64,000 nt of DNA from Glaciecola sp047250385 (GTDB lineage: Bacteria; Pseudomonadota; Gammaproteobacteria; Enterobacterales; Alteromonadaceae): assembly GCF_047250385.1 (NCBI RefSeq), contig NZ_JBLBVM010000054.1, positions 186,001-250,000 on the forward strand. Reading direction: 5' to 3'. The notes under the pieces were generated by a model. It did not search any database. It saw nothing but the letters and a program-made list of their open reading frames with translations, and had not been told where the DNA came from. Position 1 is the stretch's first letter, and each line of letters begins with the position of its first letter. The translations under genes and the position numbers were made by a program. Shown here one piece after another: positions 27,167 to 36,588 of the stretch.

Positions 27167-27667
27167 TTAATAAGCACCTTCAGCATAAGTTAATTCATAA
27201 CTGTGACTATAAATCTCTAGGATATTACCAAATGGGTCTTCCATATAAATCATACGATAAGGCTTTTCTCCTGGGTAATAGTATCTAGGTGCCTTCATGC
27301 GTTTTTTGCCGCCGGCAGCTACAATTTTCTCTGCAAGTTCCTCTAAGTTAGGATCTTGCACGCAAAAGTGGAAAACTCCTGTTTTCCAATATTCAAAATT
27401 GTCTTCAGGATCCTTTTGATTACTGAATTCGAAAATTTCAACACCCACTCTGTCTCCCGTCGATAAATGCGCGATCCGAAAGTGCTTCCAGCCTTTACCG
27501 AAAACATCCGTGCACATTTCACCAATTGCTGAATCATCTTCCACAATTTCAGTAGGTTTCATAATTAAATACCAACCAAGTACTTCTGTATAGAAACGCA
27601 CTGCAGCTTCTAAATCGGGAACGGAAATACCTATATGTGAAAATGTTCTTGGGTATGCCTTGCTCAT
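27167..27667 (-). CDS. VOC-family dioxygenase-like protein
   Basis: The ATG at 27667 (MSKAYPR), with GAGG upstream, was preferred. The longer frame from 27799 would overlap the divergent LysR gene. The 166-residue protein has FSHIGISVPDLEAAVRFYTE and the late EDPFGNILEIYSH with the Glu metal ligand, a lactoylglutathione-lyase or extradiol-type VOC domain. It stands back to back with the LysR gene, which suggests the regulator controls it. Confidence 0.85.
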   Translation of the reverse strand: MSKAYPRTFSHIGISVPDLEAAVRFYTEVLGWYLIMKPTEIVEDDSAIGEMCTDVFGKGWKHFRIAHLSTGDRVGVEIFEFSNQKDPEDNFEYWKTGVFHFCVQDPNLEELAEKIVAAGGKKRMKAPRYYYPGEKPYRMIYMEDPFGNILEIYSHSYELTYAEGAY

Positions 27668-27762
27668 AAAATTATCCTCATATTGTTTAGTGGCGCTTAC
27701 TATAACGCCCATGATAAAGTATAAAAAATTATGTTTAATTATGAATTTAAGTATTTTTTGTA

Positions 27763-28650
27763 ATGATAAATCAAACTTGGTTAAAAACCTTTTGTACACT
27801 CGTTGAAACCGAGCATTTCACGCGAACGGCTCACAAACTATTTATGACTCAGTCTGGTGTCAGCCAGCATATTAAAAAACTAGAGCAGCAACTGGACCAC
27901 CAATTGATCGTGAGGGAAGGGAAATCGTTCTCCTTAACGCCAACAGGACGGCAGCTATATACAAAAGGCCTTGAGTTATTGCGCTCTGGCGAAGAGCTGA
28001 GCGCTTTGATAAAGCAAGACAATGCATTTGTAGGAAACATAAAGATAGCTTCTCCCGGTAGTATTGGCTTATCCCTCTACCCCCATTTAATGAGCCTTCA
28101 AGAGAAGCATTCTAAGTTAAGCATTGATTTTACTTTTGCGCCAAATAAATCGATTGAACGCAGTTTAGTGGACGGTGAAGTTGATGTTGGACTAATAACA
28201 ATGCTATTCAATAACCCTAAATTACGCACAGAAAAGCTAGCAGAAGAGCCACTAGTTCTGGTGACATCCAGTGAAGTCAAAATTATTAATTGGCAAATAC
28301 TACAGGACATAGGATTTGTTTCGCATCCAGATGCCGCTCATCATGCCAGCTTATTACTCAGCGAAAATTTTTCCGCGTTTAGTCACGTTGATCAGTTTAA
28401 ACACCGTGGTTTTTCAAATCAGATTAGCTTAATTTTAGAGCCTGTTAGCAGAGGGGTTGGTTTTACCGTCTTGCCACTAAATGCAGCGAAGTCCTATCAA
28501 AAGCAGGGTTCGATAAATATTCACAGACTTCAAAATACCGTATGTGAAACTCTCTATTTATGTGAAAATAAGCAAGTCGTTTCATCAAACCGAGTAAAAT
28601 TAATTAAATCCACAATCAAAGACTTCTTACGAAAAGTAGGTGCGGCTTAG
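27763..28650 (+). CDS. LysR-family transcriptional regulator
   Basis: The 295-residue protein has the N-terminal winged helix (residues 1-60, with SGVSQHIKKLEQQLDHQL) and a periplasmic-binding-like effector domain (about 90-290). The 95-nt gap to the divergent VOC gene is a classic LysR-controlled intergenic region. It may also control the downstream genes on the plus strand. The inducer is unknown. Confidence 0.93.
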   Translation: MINQTWLKTFCTLVETEHFTRTAHKLFMTQSGVSQHIKKLEQQLDHQLIVREGKSFSLTPTGRQLYTKGLELLRSGEELSALIKQDNAFVGNIKIASPGSIGLSLYPHLMSLQEKHSKLSIDFTFAPNKSIERSLVDGEVDVGLITMLFNNPKLRTEKLAEEPLVLVTSSEVKIINWQILQDIGFVSHPDAAHHASLLLSENFSAFSHVDQFKHRGFSNQISLILEPVSRGVGFTVLPLNAAKSYQKQGSINIHRLQNTVCETLYLCENKQVVSSNRVKLIKSTIKDFLRKVGAA

Positions 28651-28778
28651 AGTTTTTACACAAGATATTTCACTAATTTAAATATACTATAGCCGCAGAT
28701 TTTTATGTTAGAAGTCATCAAAACGGTGGTATGCAAACACACCCGTTTTACCATATTTAAACACTTAGGAAGCACCTT

Positions 28779-29600
28779 TTGATCCCAGTTGAATTAATAC
28801 TATTGGCACTCAGCCCCATTTTCGTTGTATGTGTTGTATTGGAATTCGTTAAGGCTAGACAATATTTCAATATTAAAGATAGCGTGAATAATGCCGTGCT
28901 AGCTGCGCTTCACCAGGGCTCAGATGCGATTGCTTTGCTCCTGCTAATGCCATTTTTCATTTGGCTTCATCAGTTTGCATTCTTCAACATTGAACTGAGT
29001 ATTTGGACGCTTTTGCTTGGTTTTCTTATTCAAGATTTTCTTTATTATTGGTTTCATCGAGCGTCACATACCATTCATTGGTTTTGGCTCGCACATGTGG
29101 TGCATCACAGCTCGCCCTTTATGAACTTCACGACGGCCTTTAGACAAAGTATTTTTTACCCTATTGTTGGCATGTGGCTGTTTTGGATGCCGATGATCAT
29201 TATTGGTTTTTCTCCCAGCATTGTCTTTTTGATTGTTGCGCTAAACTTAGGCTACCAATTTTTTGTGCACACACAGACCATCCGCAAATTAGGCTGGCTT
29301 GAAAAGATATTTAATACGCCTACACATCACCGAATTCATCACGCAATTAATCCGCCGTACATTAATAAGAATTATGCTGGCGTGCTAATAGTGTGGGACA
29401 AATTATTCGGCACATTTGTTGAAGAAGATCCGAAATTAACGATTGAGTATGGCATTGTAGGTGAGATGCCAAAGGCCAACCCGATAAGCGCCAATTGTCA
29501 TCAATTTGTGAAGATGTTCAAGGCCCTCAGACAAGCCAGTGGATTGAAAGCGAAGTTGAAAGTCGTTTTCTCTGATCCGACTCATAGTGAGCAATTGTAA
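28779..29600 (+). CDS. Sterol desaturase / fatty acid hydroxylase family membrane protein (second copy)
   Basis: The start is the TTG at 28779, with AGGAAG 6 nt upstream and no nearby ATG in frame. The 273-residue protein has the full histidine set: HRASH (H93, H97), HVVHH (H106, H109, H110), H164, and HHRIHH (H183-H188). Its core is closely similar in layout to the protein at 2931-4154 but lacks that protein's long C-terminal extension. The lipid substrate is unknown. It sits between the LysR gene and the SDR gene on the same strand. Confidence 0.85.
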   Translation: MIPVELILLALSPIFVVCVVLEFVKARQYFNIKDSVNNAVLAALHQGSDAIALLLLMPFFIWLHQFAFFNIELSIWTLLLGFLIQDFLYYWFHRASHTIHWFWLAHVVHHSSPFMNFTTAFRQSIFYPIVGMWLFWMPMIIIGFSPSIVFLIVALNLGYQFFVHTQTIRKLGWLEKIFNTPTHHRIHHAINPPYINKNYAGVLIVWDKLFGTFVEEDPKLTIEYGIVGEMPKANPISANCHQFVKMFKALRQASGLKAKLKVVFSDPTHSEQL

Positions 29601-29703
29601 TCCGCGTTTACCCTTAAATATTCTATCGGCTTTGAAGATCCTAGGTCGCCTGATAGTATGAGTTGATTATTTTAAACATAAGATCATTAGCGAAGTTATT
29701 AAG

Positions 29704-30426
29704 ATGCAGAAAACACTAGTACTGACCGGTGGCAGTTCAGGGATAGGGCTTGCTATAGCCGCAAAATTTGAGGCCAATGATTATCGAGTTATTAATCTCG
29801 ATATTCAGTCAGGTAAACATGGCGAGTATATTCATTGCGATGTCACTGACCACGCGCAGGTCAGCAGTACCATAGCAAGCATCGCTACAAATAACCCGAT
29901 AAACGTGCTTATCTGTAACGCGGGTAAGCATGTTTCGGCGAATATTGAGGAAACAAGTGAAGCTGAACTTTTGGCGCTTTTCAATTTGAATGTGAAAGGG
30001 GCCTTCTCCGCCACACAAGCCGCTTTACCTTCAATGAAGCTCAATGGCGGGGCGATACTTTATATCGCGTCTGAACAAGCCTTAGTGGCCAAAACTAACT
30101 CCTTCGCCTACAACTTAAGTAAACACGCATTGGCATCAATGGCTAAAACAACTGCCCTGGACTATGCGAAGTTCAATATCCGCGCGAATGCTTTATGTCC
30201 AGGTACCATAGAAACGCCCCTTTATCACAATGCGATTGATCGGTATTGCAAGCAAAGCGGTGCGGACAAAGCAACCGTACACGCTGAGGAAGCTGCAGCT
30301 CAGCCCCTTGGCCGCATAGGTCAACCTGAAGAAGTGGCCGCAATGGCATATTTTTTAGCGTCTGATGAAGCAAGCTTCGTTACTGGCAGTCTGCAGGTAA
30401 TGGACGGCGGCTATACCGCGGGCTAA
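29704..30426 (+). CDS. SDR-family oxidoreductase
   Basis: A classical 240-residue short-chain dehydrogenase: TGGSSGIG nucleotide loop, CNAG, catalytic Ser in YIASEQA, YNLSK (Tyr/Lys), and a C-terminal SFVTGSLQVMDGG. An acidic residue after the second strand (NLDIQSG) suggests NAD. With the following lactonase-like amidohydrolase 26 nt downstream, it probably oxidises a sugar to a lactone. The sugar is not identifiable from sequence. Confidence 0.9.
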   Translation: MQKTLVLTGGSSGIGLAIAAKFEANDYRVINLDIQSGKHGEYIHCDVTDHAQVSSTIASIATNNPINVLICNAGKHVSANIEETSEAELLALFNLNVKGAFSATQAALPSMKLNGGAILYIASEQALVAKTNSFAYNLSKHALASMAKTTALDYAKFNIRANALCPGTIETPLYHNAIDRYCKQSGADKATVHAEEAAAQPLGRIGQPEEVAAMAYFLASDEASFVTGSLQVMDGGYTAG

Positions 30427-30452
30427 AAAAGCAAATAGGGAGAATCATAAAG

Positions 30453-31406
30453 GTGAGCAAAGTCCGTATTATCGATCCCCACCTACACCTTTTCGACCTG
30501 CAACACGGCGAGTACCACTGGTTAAAGCCTGAGAACCCGCCTTTATGGCCTGATAAACATGTCATTCGTAAAACCAATAGCGATAAGTATCTGCAAAAGC
30601 AATCATCCTTCGAACTTGCCGCTTATGTGCATATTGAAGCGGGTTTCGATAATCAGTCTGGCGAGCGAGAGATTGCGAACATTGAAGCTCGAGCGAGCCT
30701 GCCCCACCGCTCAGTAGGGTTTATTGATATCACTCTTGATCCCGAAGTGTTTATGATCCAGCTCCGAACTCAAGCGCAACACAAAAGTACCATAGGCGTT
30801 AGACATATCTTTGAAGATACCGAATTACCTGAAAAAAGTACCGTTATCACGCTGTTAGAGAATATTAATTCTTTTATAAATTTAACGCTTCTAGCGAAGC
30901 ATAACGGCGTATTCGAGCTACAATTTGATATGAATAACCCAGAGCTAGTGGTTCAGGTTTTTACATTCTTTCAGCGCATTCCAAACTTACAACTAGTAAT
31001 CAATCACGCTGGTTTCGCACCAACTGCTTATGAATTGCGGAAAACAGAAGATTCTGATCGGCTAAGCTCAGCCTTTATGGATTGGAAAGCCAACACTCAA
31101 TTACTAGCTAGACTGCCTAGGATTGCGGTGAAATGCTCAGGCTTTGAGATGATGGCACGAGATTACTCTGTAGAGCACATTCAAGCAGTTATAAGTCACT
31201 GTATCGACGCCTTTGGTTACGAGAACGTGATGCTGGCGAGTAACTTTCCTTTGTGCGAGCTGTCTTTATCCTATGAAGCGTATTGGCTGCAGCTTTTCTC
31301 TATTGTCGAGTCATTAACTTCAAATGGTAACTGCTTACCTGAGCATAAAAAAGCGTTGTACTATGACAACGCTTATCGTATTTACCAGTTTGATAGAATC
31401 AGCTGA
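30453..31406 (+). CDS. Amidohydrolase-2 family hydrolase (probable sugar lactonase)
   Basis: A GTG start at 30453 follows GGGAG at 30438-30442. The 317-residue TIM-barrel protein opens with IDPHLHLFD and has the HWLKP stretch shared by the L-fuconolactonase-like branch of the amidohydrolase-2 family. VINHAG and VMLASNFPL are further motifs. It probably opens a sugar-acid lactone produced by the SDR just upstream. Its stop faces the enolase gene with only 15 nt between. Confidence 0.82.
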   Translation: MSKVRIIDPHLHLFDLQHGEYHWLKPENPPLWPDKHVIRKTNSDKYLQKQSSFELAAYVHIEAGFDNQSGEREIANIEARASLPHRSVGFIDITLDPEVFMIQLRTQAQHKSTIGVRHIFEDTELPEKSTVITLLENINSFINLTLLAKHNGVFELQFDMNNPELVVQVFTFFQRIPNLQLVINHAGFAPTAYELRKTEDSDRLSSAFMDWKANTQLLARLPRIAVKCSGFEMMARDYSVEHIQAVISHCIDAFGYENVMLASNFPLCELSLSYEAYWLQLFSIVESLTSNGNCLPEHKKALYYDNAYRIYQFDRIS

Positions 31407-31421
31407 GTAGCCAATTAAAGC

Positions 31422-32597
31422 TTATTTTACAGTCACATGAGGTGAGCGTTTCACCAGATCATCATTTAACTCTATGCCGATACCGGGTAAGTCTGGTACT
31501 TTGAACTTGCCGTTAACTGGTTGATAATCTTGAATACATAACTCACGATTCCAAGACTTAATCGCATATGTGTGGTGTTCATGAATTAGGAAGTTTGGAA
31601 TGGCCGCTTCTAATTGCAAAGACGCCGCCGTCGCAACAGGCCCGCCGCAAACATGGGCTTGCACTCGAATATCGTATACATCTGCATAGTCACACACTTT
31701 CTTAGCTTCAGTGAATCCGCCACATAAACCAACGTCCGGTTGCAGGACGTCGATGCTTTGGTCCTCGAAATACGGTCGGCAATCCCAGCGATGATATAAA
31801 CGTTCTCCACCGGCAATAGGCACTTTCACGTTCTCCGATACTTTTTTATGCACCGCTGAATTGAGGTAATTAACAGGCTCCTCGAACATCATGCAACCCA
31901 CTTCTTCAACGATTGCACCCATTTGAATCGCAGAGGCGCATCCCATTAGGGAGTGTGCTTCAAAGATAATATCAACCTCATCACCCACTTCTTGGCGAAT
32001 AGCACGCAAGCGATCGCCAAATAGCTTCATTTGTTTTGGTGTGAATAATTTGGTGCGATCGTAACTAGAATCACCATTCTCATCGTAAACGATAGGGTCA
32101 ACTTTCACCGCGTCATAGCCTTCTGCCATGGCTTTGCTAGCTGCGCGTGCATAGTCTTCAGGCGTCAGCATTTTAATGCAATCTTGGCTCCAATCGAATT
32201 GCAGTTGGCTGGCGTAAGTACGCAAATTGTCGTTTGTTTTGCCCCCAAGCAGCTGATAGACAGGCACATTCAATGCTTTACCCTTTATGTCCCACAAAGC
32301 TGTATCAATGGCGCTCATCGCCGCGTACAAGACTGGACCGCCACCTAAACCCCAAAAGCTTTCACGCAACATGCGCGACCACAGCAGTTCAGTTTTAAAA
32401 GGGTCAAAGCCGATGAGCACCGCTTCCGCTATTTCTTTGATCATCGCTGCAGCGGCACTGTGCCCCCAATCATAAGCTAAACCTGCCTCGCCTACCCCAT
32501 GAATGCCTTCGTCGGTATGAACGCGCACGAAAATTGGGTTCCAAGGTGGACGTTCCGGGCAATGAATATCAAAAATTTCTACATGGGTAATTTTCAT
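31422..32597 (-). CDS. Enolase-superfamily sugar-acid dehydratase (mandelate racemase type)
   Basis: The 391-residue protein has the capping N-domain and a TIM barrel with metal-ligand strands IIFEAHS, MFEEPVN and AGGERLYH, then LQPDVGLCGG and AHVCGGP with the His base. This is the pattern of acid-sugar dehydratases in the MR subgroup. Which aldonate it acts on cannot be fixed by eye. Together with the convergent SDR and lactonase genes and the class II aldolase upstream it forms a non-phosphorylating sugar route. Confidence 0.85.
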   Translation of the reverse strand: MKITHVEIFDIHCPERPPWNPIFVRVHTDEGIHGVGEAGLAYDWGHSAAAAMIKEIAEAVLIGFDPFKTELLWSRMLRESFWGLGGGPVLYAAMSAIDTALWDIKGKALNVPVYQLLGGKTNDNLRTYASQLQFDWSQDCIKMLTPEDYARAASKAMAEGYDAVKVDPIVYDENGDSSYDRTKLFTPKQMKLFGDRLRAIRQEVGDEVDIIFEAHSLMGCASAIQMGAIVEEVGCMMFEEPVNYLNSAVHKKVSENVKVPIAGGERLYHRWDCRPYFEDQSIDVLQPDVGLCGGFTEAKKVCDYADVYDIRVQAHVCGGPVATAASLQLEAAIPNFLIHEHHTYAIKSWNRELCIQDYQPVNGKFKVPDLPGIGIELNDDLVKRSPHVTVK

Positions 32598-32680
32598 TCT
32601 TAACTCTCTGTTCTCATATATTTCGTAAAGACAATGTGATGCATCGATAACGGTATGCTTCGATAACGGTATGATTCTAT

Positions 32681-33451
32681 TTAAAGATCAAAATCAGGAT
32701 AAGCACGTTTCACTCTTCGCATCATTGCTGGCCAGGCTTTTTGACCACCTGTTAAACCCGTGTGCACTATGTTTGCTTGCGCTTTAATACCATCAATAAT
32801 GCTTTGGTTTACGGTAGTCAGTTGGTTGTTGGTGTTCTGCATTTTTACTTGTACTTCACATGCTCGAAGTAAGTCATACATATGCATAAACGCATCACCA
32901 ATGGTGTTGCCCATGGTCAAAGCGCCATGATTTCTCAATAGCATGAAATTGGCATTCCCTAAGTTATTTTGCAGACGTTTAATCTCATCAGGGTTAACAG
33001 CCAGACCTTCATAGTCGTGGTAACTCATACTAGCCAAGGCAAAAGCCGAATATTGGCTGTATGGTTGGAGACCATCTTTATAACTAGCAACTGCAATTGC
33101 ATCGGTGTGATGAAGGTGTAATGCACATTGGGCTTCTGGACGAGCAATATGCACAGCGCTATGAATGGTAAAGCCTGCAGGATTGATAGAGAACGAAGAT
33201 TCTTTATCAATTACATTACCTTCAATATCAATTTTTACTAAATTTGATGCAGTCACTTCCTCAAATGCTAAACCAAATGCATTTATCAGCAAATCTTCAG
33301 TGCCTGGAATACGAGCCGAAACGTGAGTGTGAATTAAATCGTCCCATCCATGCATAACGAGTAGTCGATAACAGGCTGCTAATTCGACGCGAGTTTGCCA
33401 CTCTTCGGCTGGCACTTTGCCTTTTAAATCTATATGAGGAATTTCGTACAT
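32681..33451 (-). CDS. Class II aldolase / adducin family protein
   Basis: I prefer ATG 33451 over a TTG 12 nt upstream. The 256-residue protein has HTHVSARIPG, ALHLHHTDA and LLRNHGAL, where the paired histidines and RNHG make the zinc site of class II aldolases such as fuculose-1-phosphate aldolase. A free-standing family member with no kinase nearby could cleave a 2-keto-3-deoxy-type product of the adjacent dehydratase, or an adducin-like substrate. It lies 83 nt upstream of the dehydratase on the same strand. Confidence 0.82.
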   Translation of the reverse strand: MYEIPHIDLKGKVPAEEWQTRVELAACYRLLVMHGWDDLIHTHVSARIPGTEDLLINAFGLAFEEVTASNLVKIDIEGNVIDKESSFSINPAGFTIHSAVHIARPEAQCALHLHHTDAIAVASYKDGLQPYSQYSAFALASMSYHDYEGLAVNPDEIKRLQNNLGNANFMLLRNHGALTMGNTIGDAFMHMYDLLRACEVQVKMQNTNNQLTTVNQSIIDGIKAQANIVHTGLTGGQKAWPAMMRRVKRAYPDFDL

Positions 33452-33615
33452 AAGCCTTTTCAATCAACTCAATTAGGTTTGAAGATATAACAAAGATGAT
33501 AGCACGCGGTAAAAACTTGGGAACAGAACTTTGTGAGATATGATATTCAAGTGCTTTAAAGAGAGGAATAGAGAGCTTAAAGGCATATTGAGAATTTGAA
33601 GATTGTGGAATTAAT

Positions 33616-33641
33616 GAAACAGGCGTATCTACGCCTGTTTC
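33616..33641 (-). terminator. Terminator-like hairpin
   Basis: GAAACAGGCGTA pairs perfectly with TACGCCTGTTTC across a 2-nt loop, 20 nt past the stop of the small membrane-protein gene, and is followed on that strand by ATTAATT. Confidence 0.75.
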
Positions 33642-33660
33642 TGGGTACTAAGTTTTATTG

Positions 33661-34131
33661 TTACATTGTTGCAAATATCGCTGTACCAATGCTGAGCACG
33701 ATACCCAGCACAAAGAACACTAAGTAAATAACCATCAAAATACCAATAAACTTCCAAAATGACTTTTGGTAAGTCAATGCCTGAGTTAGTTCGGCCATGC
33801 TACGCGTTTTATTTGCTACGCCGATTGCTTTTGAATATTTGTATAAGTAAAAAGGTGGAATGAATGCAATCAGCGCAAATACTAAATAAAGTAAGCCCAT
33901 ACCGATGCCAAAGCCAGCACCTATGCCCGCTCCGTTTGCACCCCCCATCAGTGCAGCCCCCATACCGAACATCATCGCAAGTCCACCGAGTACCATGAAA
34001 GCACATGAGATGAATCCCAAAATAGCGCAAAGGCTTACCCAGGGTTTGGTTTGTAGCAAAGGTGCGATAAGGTCATCGAAGGATTGCTGCTCTGGCGTCA
34101 TAGTTGTGTTTTCTATCGTGTCCGTAGTCAT
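33661..34131 (-). CDS. Small multi-pass membrane protein (DUF5362-like)
   Basis: The 156-residue protein has a polar N-tail and about three strong transmembrane segments. One is a Gly/Ala/Met-rich helix pair (about 55-80), and it has a LYKYSKAIG loop between helices. The overall pattern recalls DUF5362-type proteins of unknown function. AGGA precedes the ATG. It is a single gene with its own terminator. Confidence 0.65.
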   Translation of the reverse strand: MTTDTIENTTMTPEQQSFDDLIAPLLQTKPWVSLCAILGFISCAFMVLGGLAMMFGMGAALMGGANGAGIGAGFGIGMGLLYLVFALIAFIPPFYLYKYSKAIGVANKTRSMAELTQALTYQKSFWKFIGILMVIYLVFFVLGIVLSIGTAIFATM

Positions 34132-34266
34132 ATTATTATTTCCTTTTTATAGATGTTTTTATTTTCATAAACGTTAAGCTTCTGAGCATATTATCTTAGT
34201 TTGTTATTCTTGCGCAAATTAAGCAAATAGCGAGTGAACAGTATCTTTTCATTGTTTGCTCTTTCA

Positions 34267-34297
34267 TAAAAAAAGGGTCTGCAAAGCAGACCCCTTT
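34267..34297 (-). terminator. Rho-independent terminator of the prolyl oligopeptidase gene
   Basis: AAAGGGTCTGC pairs with GCAGACCCCTTT. On the minus strand it is followed by seven T residues, the standard intrinsic-terminator layout, about 55 nt past the stop at 34351. Confidence 0.88.
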
Positions 34298-34350
34298 CTG
34301 AATTTACCTAAGCTCGCCGCATTATTGTGTTTGCAACGAGACTAACTTTT

Positions 34351-36516
34351 TTATAACTCTTCAATACCCATGTTGTACAACACAAAACCATAGATATCAG
34401 CATACTGTTCTATTGTTTTGCTAATTGGCGTTCCCGCACCATGACCTGCATCGGTCTCGATACGGATAAGCGTTGGGTTATTACCTTCTTGGAACTCTTG
34501 TAGTACCGCAGCAAACTTGAATGAATGCGCAGGAACAACGCGATCATCATGGTCAGCTGTCGTCACCATCGTCGCTGGATATTCAACGCCTGACTTCACG
34601 TTATGTACTGGCGAATAGCCTTTCAAGTATTCAAACATTTCTTCGCTTTGCTCAGAAGTACCATAGTCATATGCCCATCCTGCGCCTGCGGTGAATGTGT
34701 GATAACGCAACATGTCCAAGACACCCACTGCTGGCAAGGCAACTTTAGCTAGATCAGGGCGTTGCGTCATAACCGCGGCCACTAATAAGCCACCGTTTGA
34801 GCCGCCACGTAATGCCAAATAGTCACTGCTAGTGTACTTATTATCAATGAGGTATTCGGCCGCAGCAATAAAGTCGTCGAACACATTTTGCTTTTGCATC
34901 TGTGTACCGGCTTTATGCCATGCTTTACCATATTCACCGCCACCACGGATATTAGGTACTGCATATATACCACCTAGTTCAAGCCACGCAGCAACCGTGG
35001 AGCTAAAGCTTGGTGTTAGGCTAACGTTGAAACCACCATAGCCATATAGCATGGTTGGGTTTGTACCATCCAACTTAGTGTCTTTATGATGCGTAATGAT
35101 CATGGGTACTTTTGTTCCGTCTTTCGACGCATAGAATACTTGCTTGGAAACAAACTTAGAGCCATCAAACTTCGATGCAGGTTTGTTGAACAAGGTCGAC
35201 TTGCCGCTTTCAATATCAAGCGCATAAATCGTTGTTGGTGTGGTGTAGTTGCTAAAGGTGTAATAGCTGGTTTTTGCATCAAACTTCGCACTACTCATAC
35301 CTGCTGAACCAATGTCTGGCATCTCGATAGTACGCAGCTGTTCGCCTTCAAGGTTGTATTGATACACCTTTGAAATAGCGTCGACCATGTATTCTGCAAA
35401 AATGTAGCCACCCGCAGTGCTTGGCGACAATACATTTTTGGTTTCAGGAATGAGATCTTTCCAGTTTTCAACACTTGGAGATTTCGCATCGACCATCACG
35501 ATTTTTCTGTTTGGCGCATTATGGTTGGTAACCAAATACAACATATCGCCTTTACTCGTGAGCATAGACACATCATTTTCAATAGTGTCTATCAGTGTTT
35601 TCCAGCCAGCGTTAGGCTGCGATAAGTCTTTTAAGTATGCTCGGTTGCCTGAAGTAGAGTTGGCAGCTGAAACAAGTAAGAAACGATCATCTTCGCTTAC
35701 TTGAGCACCCACATAACGATGTTTCTCAGCATCCGTGTGGCCATAAACTTTCAAGTCATCAGCTTGTGTTGTACCAATCTTGTGATAGTACAATTTATGC
35801 TGATCTGTTTTTTGACTTAGCTCTGAACCTTCTGGCTTATCGTAACTAGAATAATAAATCCCTTCGTTTTTGTACCATGACAAACCGCTAAATTTAACAT
35901 TCTCTAATTTGTCGGCTAGTAGCTCTTTGGTGTCGGTATTCATCACATAAACTTGACGCCAATCACTGCCGCCAGTCGAGGTCTGATAAGCAGCTAAGGA
36001 GCCGTCAGCAGAGAACGACAATCCGGCTAATGAAACCGTACCATCTTCACTAAATTTATTAGGGTCGATGAAAATTTCTGGCTCACCGCCGTCTTTTGAA
36101 CGATATACAATGCTCTGGTTTTGCAAGCCATCATTTTTGTAGAAGTAAGTATATTCACCTTCTTTAAAAGGAGCAGACACTCTTTCATAGTCGAGTAAGT
36201 CTCTCACGACCTCAGCAATTTTTTCTTTGTATGGAATGTTAGCTAAGTAGGCTTGTGTTGTTGCATTTTGGCTTTTTACCCAAGCTTCTGTCTCTTCGCT
36301 ACGATCGTCTTCCAACCAACGGTAAGGATCAGCCACTTGCTGACCGAAATAAGTATCGACCACTTCGCCTTTGGCTGTAATCGGATAATCAATGCTGACT
36401 ACCTGTTTCTTTTTACTCGCTGTTTCAGCCACTGCTGCCTCCTCTGAACTTGGCTGACAAGCCATTAATCCACCGGCTATTGTTAATGCCAATAACGCTT
36501 TTGCTGTTGTTTTCAT
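34351..36516 (-). CDS. Prolyl oligopeptidase (S9A), predicted lipoprotein
   Basis: The 721-residue protein has a lipoprotein signal (lipobox LMAC), so it is probably tethered at the cell envelope. The N-terminal YPITAKGEVVDTYFGQ and DPYRWLEDD motifs and the catalytic S573 (GGSNGG), the DHDDRVVP Asp region and H692 (DAGHGAG) are those of prolyl endopeptidases. It should cut short peptides after proline. GAGGAG precedes the ATG. It has its own terminator. Confidence 0.94.
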   Translation of the reverse strand: MKTTAKALLALTIAGGLMACQPSSEEAAVAETASKKKQVVSIDYPITAKGEVVDTYFGQQVADPYRWLEDDRSEETEAWVKSQNATTQAYLANIPYKEKIAEVVRDLLDYERVSAPFKEGEYTYFYKNDGLQNQSIVYRSKDGGEPEIFIDPNKFSEDGTVSLAGLSFSADGSLAAYQTSTGGSDWRQVYVMNTDTKELLADKLENVKFSGLSWYKNEGIYYSSYDKPEGSELSQKTDQHKLYYHKIGTTQADDLKVYGHTDAEKHRYVGAQVSEDDRFLLVSAANSTSGNRAYLKDLSQPNAGWKTLIDTIENDVSMLTSKGDMLYLVTNHNAPNRKIVMVDAKSPSVENWKDLIPETKNVLSPSTAGGYIFAEYMVDAISKVYQYNLEGEQLRTIEMPDIGSAGMSSAKFDAKTSYYTFSNYTTPTTIYALDIESGKSTLFNKPASKFDGSKFVSKQVFYASKDGTKVPMIITHHKDTKLDGTNPTMLYGYGGFNVSLTPSFSSTVAAWLELGGIYAVPNIRGGGEYGKAWHKAGTQMQKQNVFDDFIAAAEYLIDNKYTSSDYLALRGGSNGGLLVAAVMTQRPDLAKVALPAVGVLDMLRYHTFTAGAGWAYDYGTSEQSEEMFEYLKGYSPVHNVKSGVEYPATMVTTADHDDRVVPAHSFKFAAVLQEFQEGNNPTLIRIETDAGHGAGTPISKTIEQYADIYGFVLYNMGIEEL

Positions 36517-36588
36517 GTCGCTCCTCTTGTCTTTGTTTTTATTCTAATTGTAGTTAAGGGAATATCAGTTTTATGCCTAAATACCTGT

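Noticed and set aside
28736..28757. Possible third copy of the operator near the second hydroxylase gene (CCGTTTTACCATATTT)
   Set aside because: It resembles only one half-site of the glucan operator and lies at an unrelated gene, so chance is likely.
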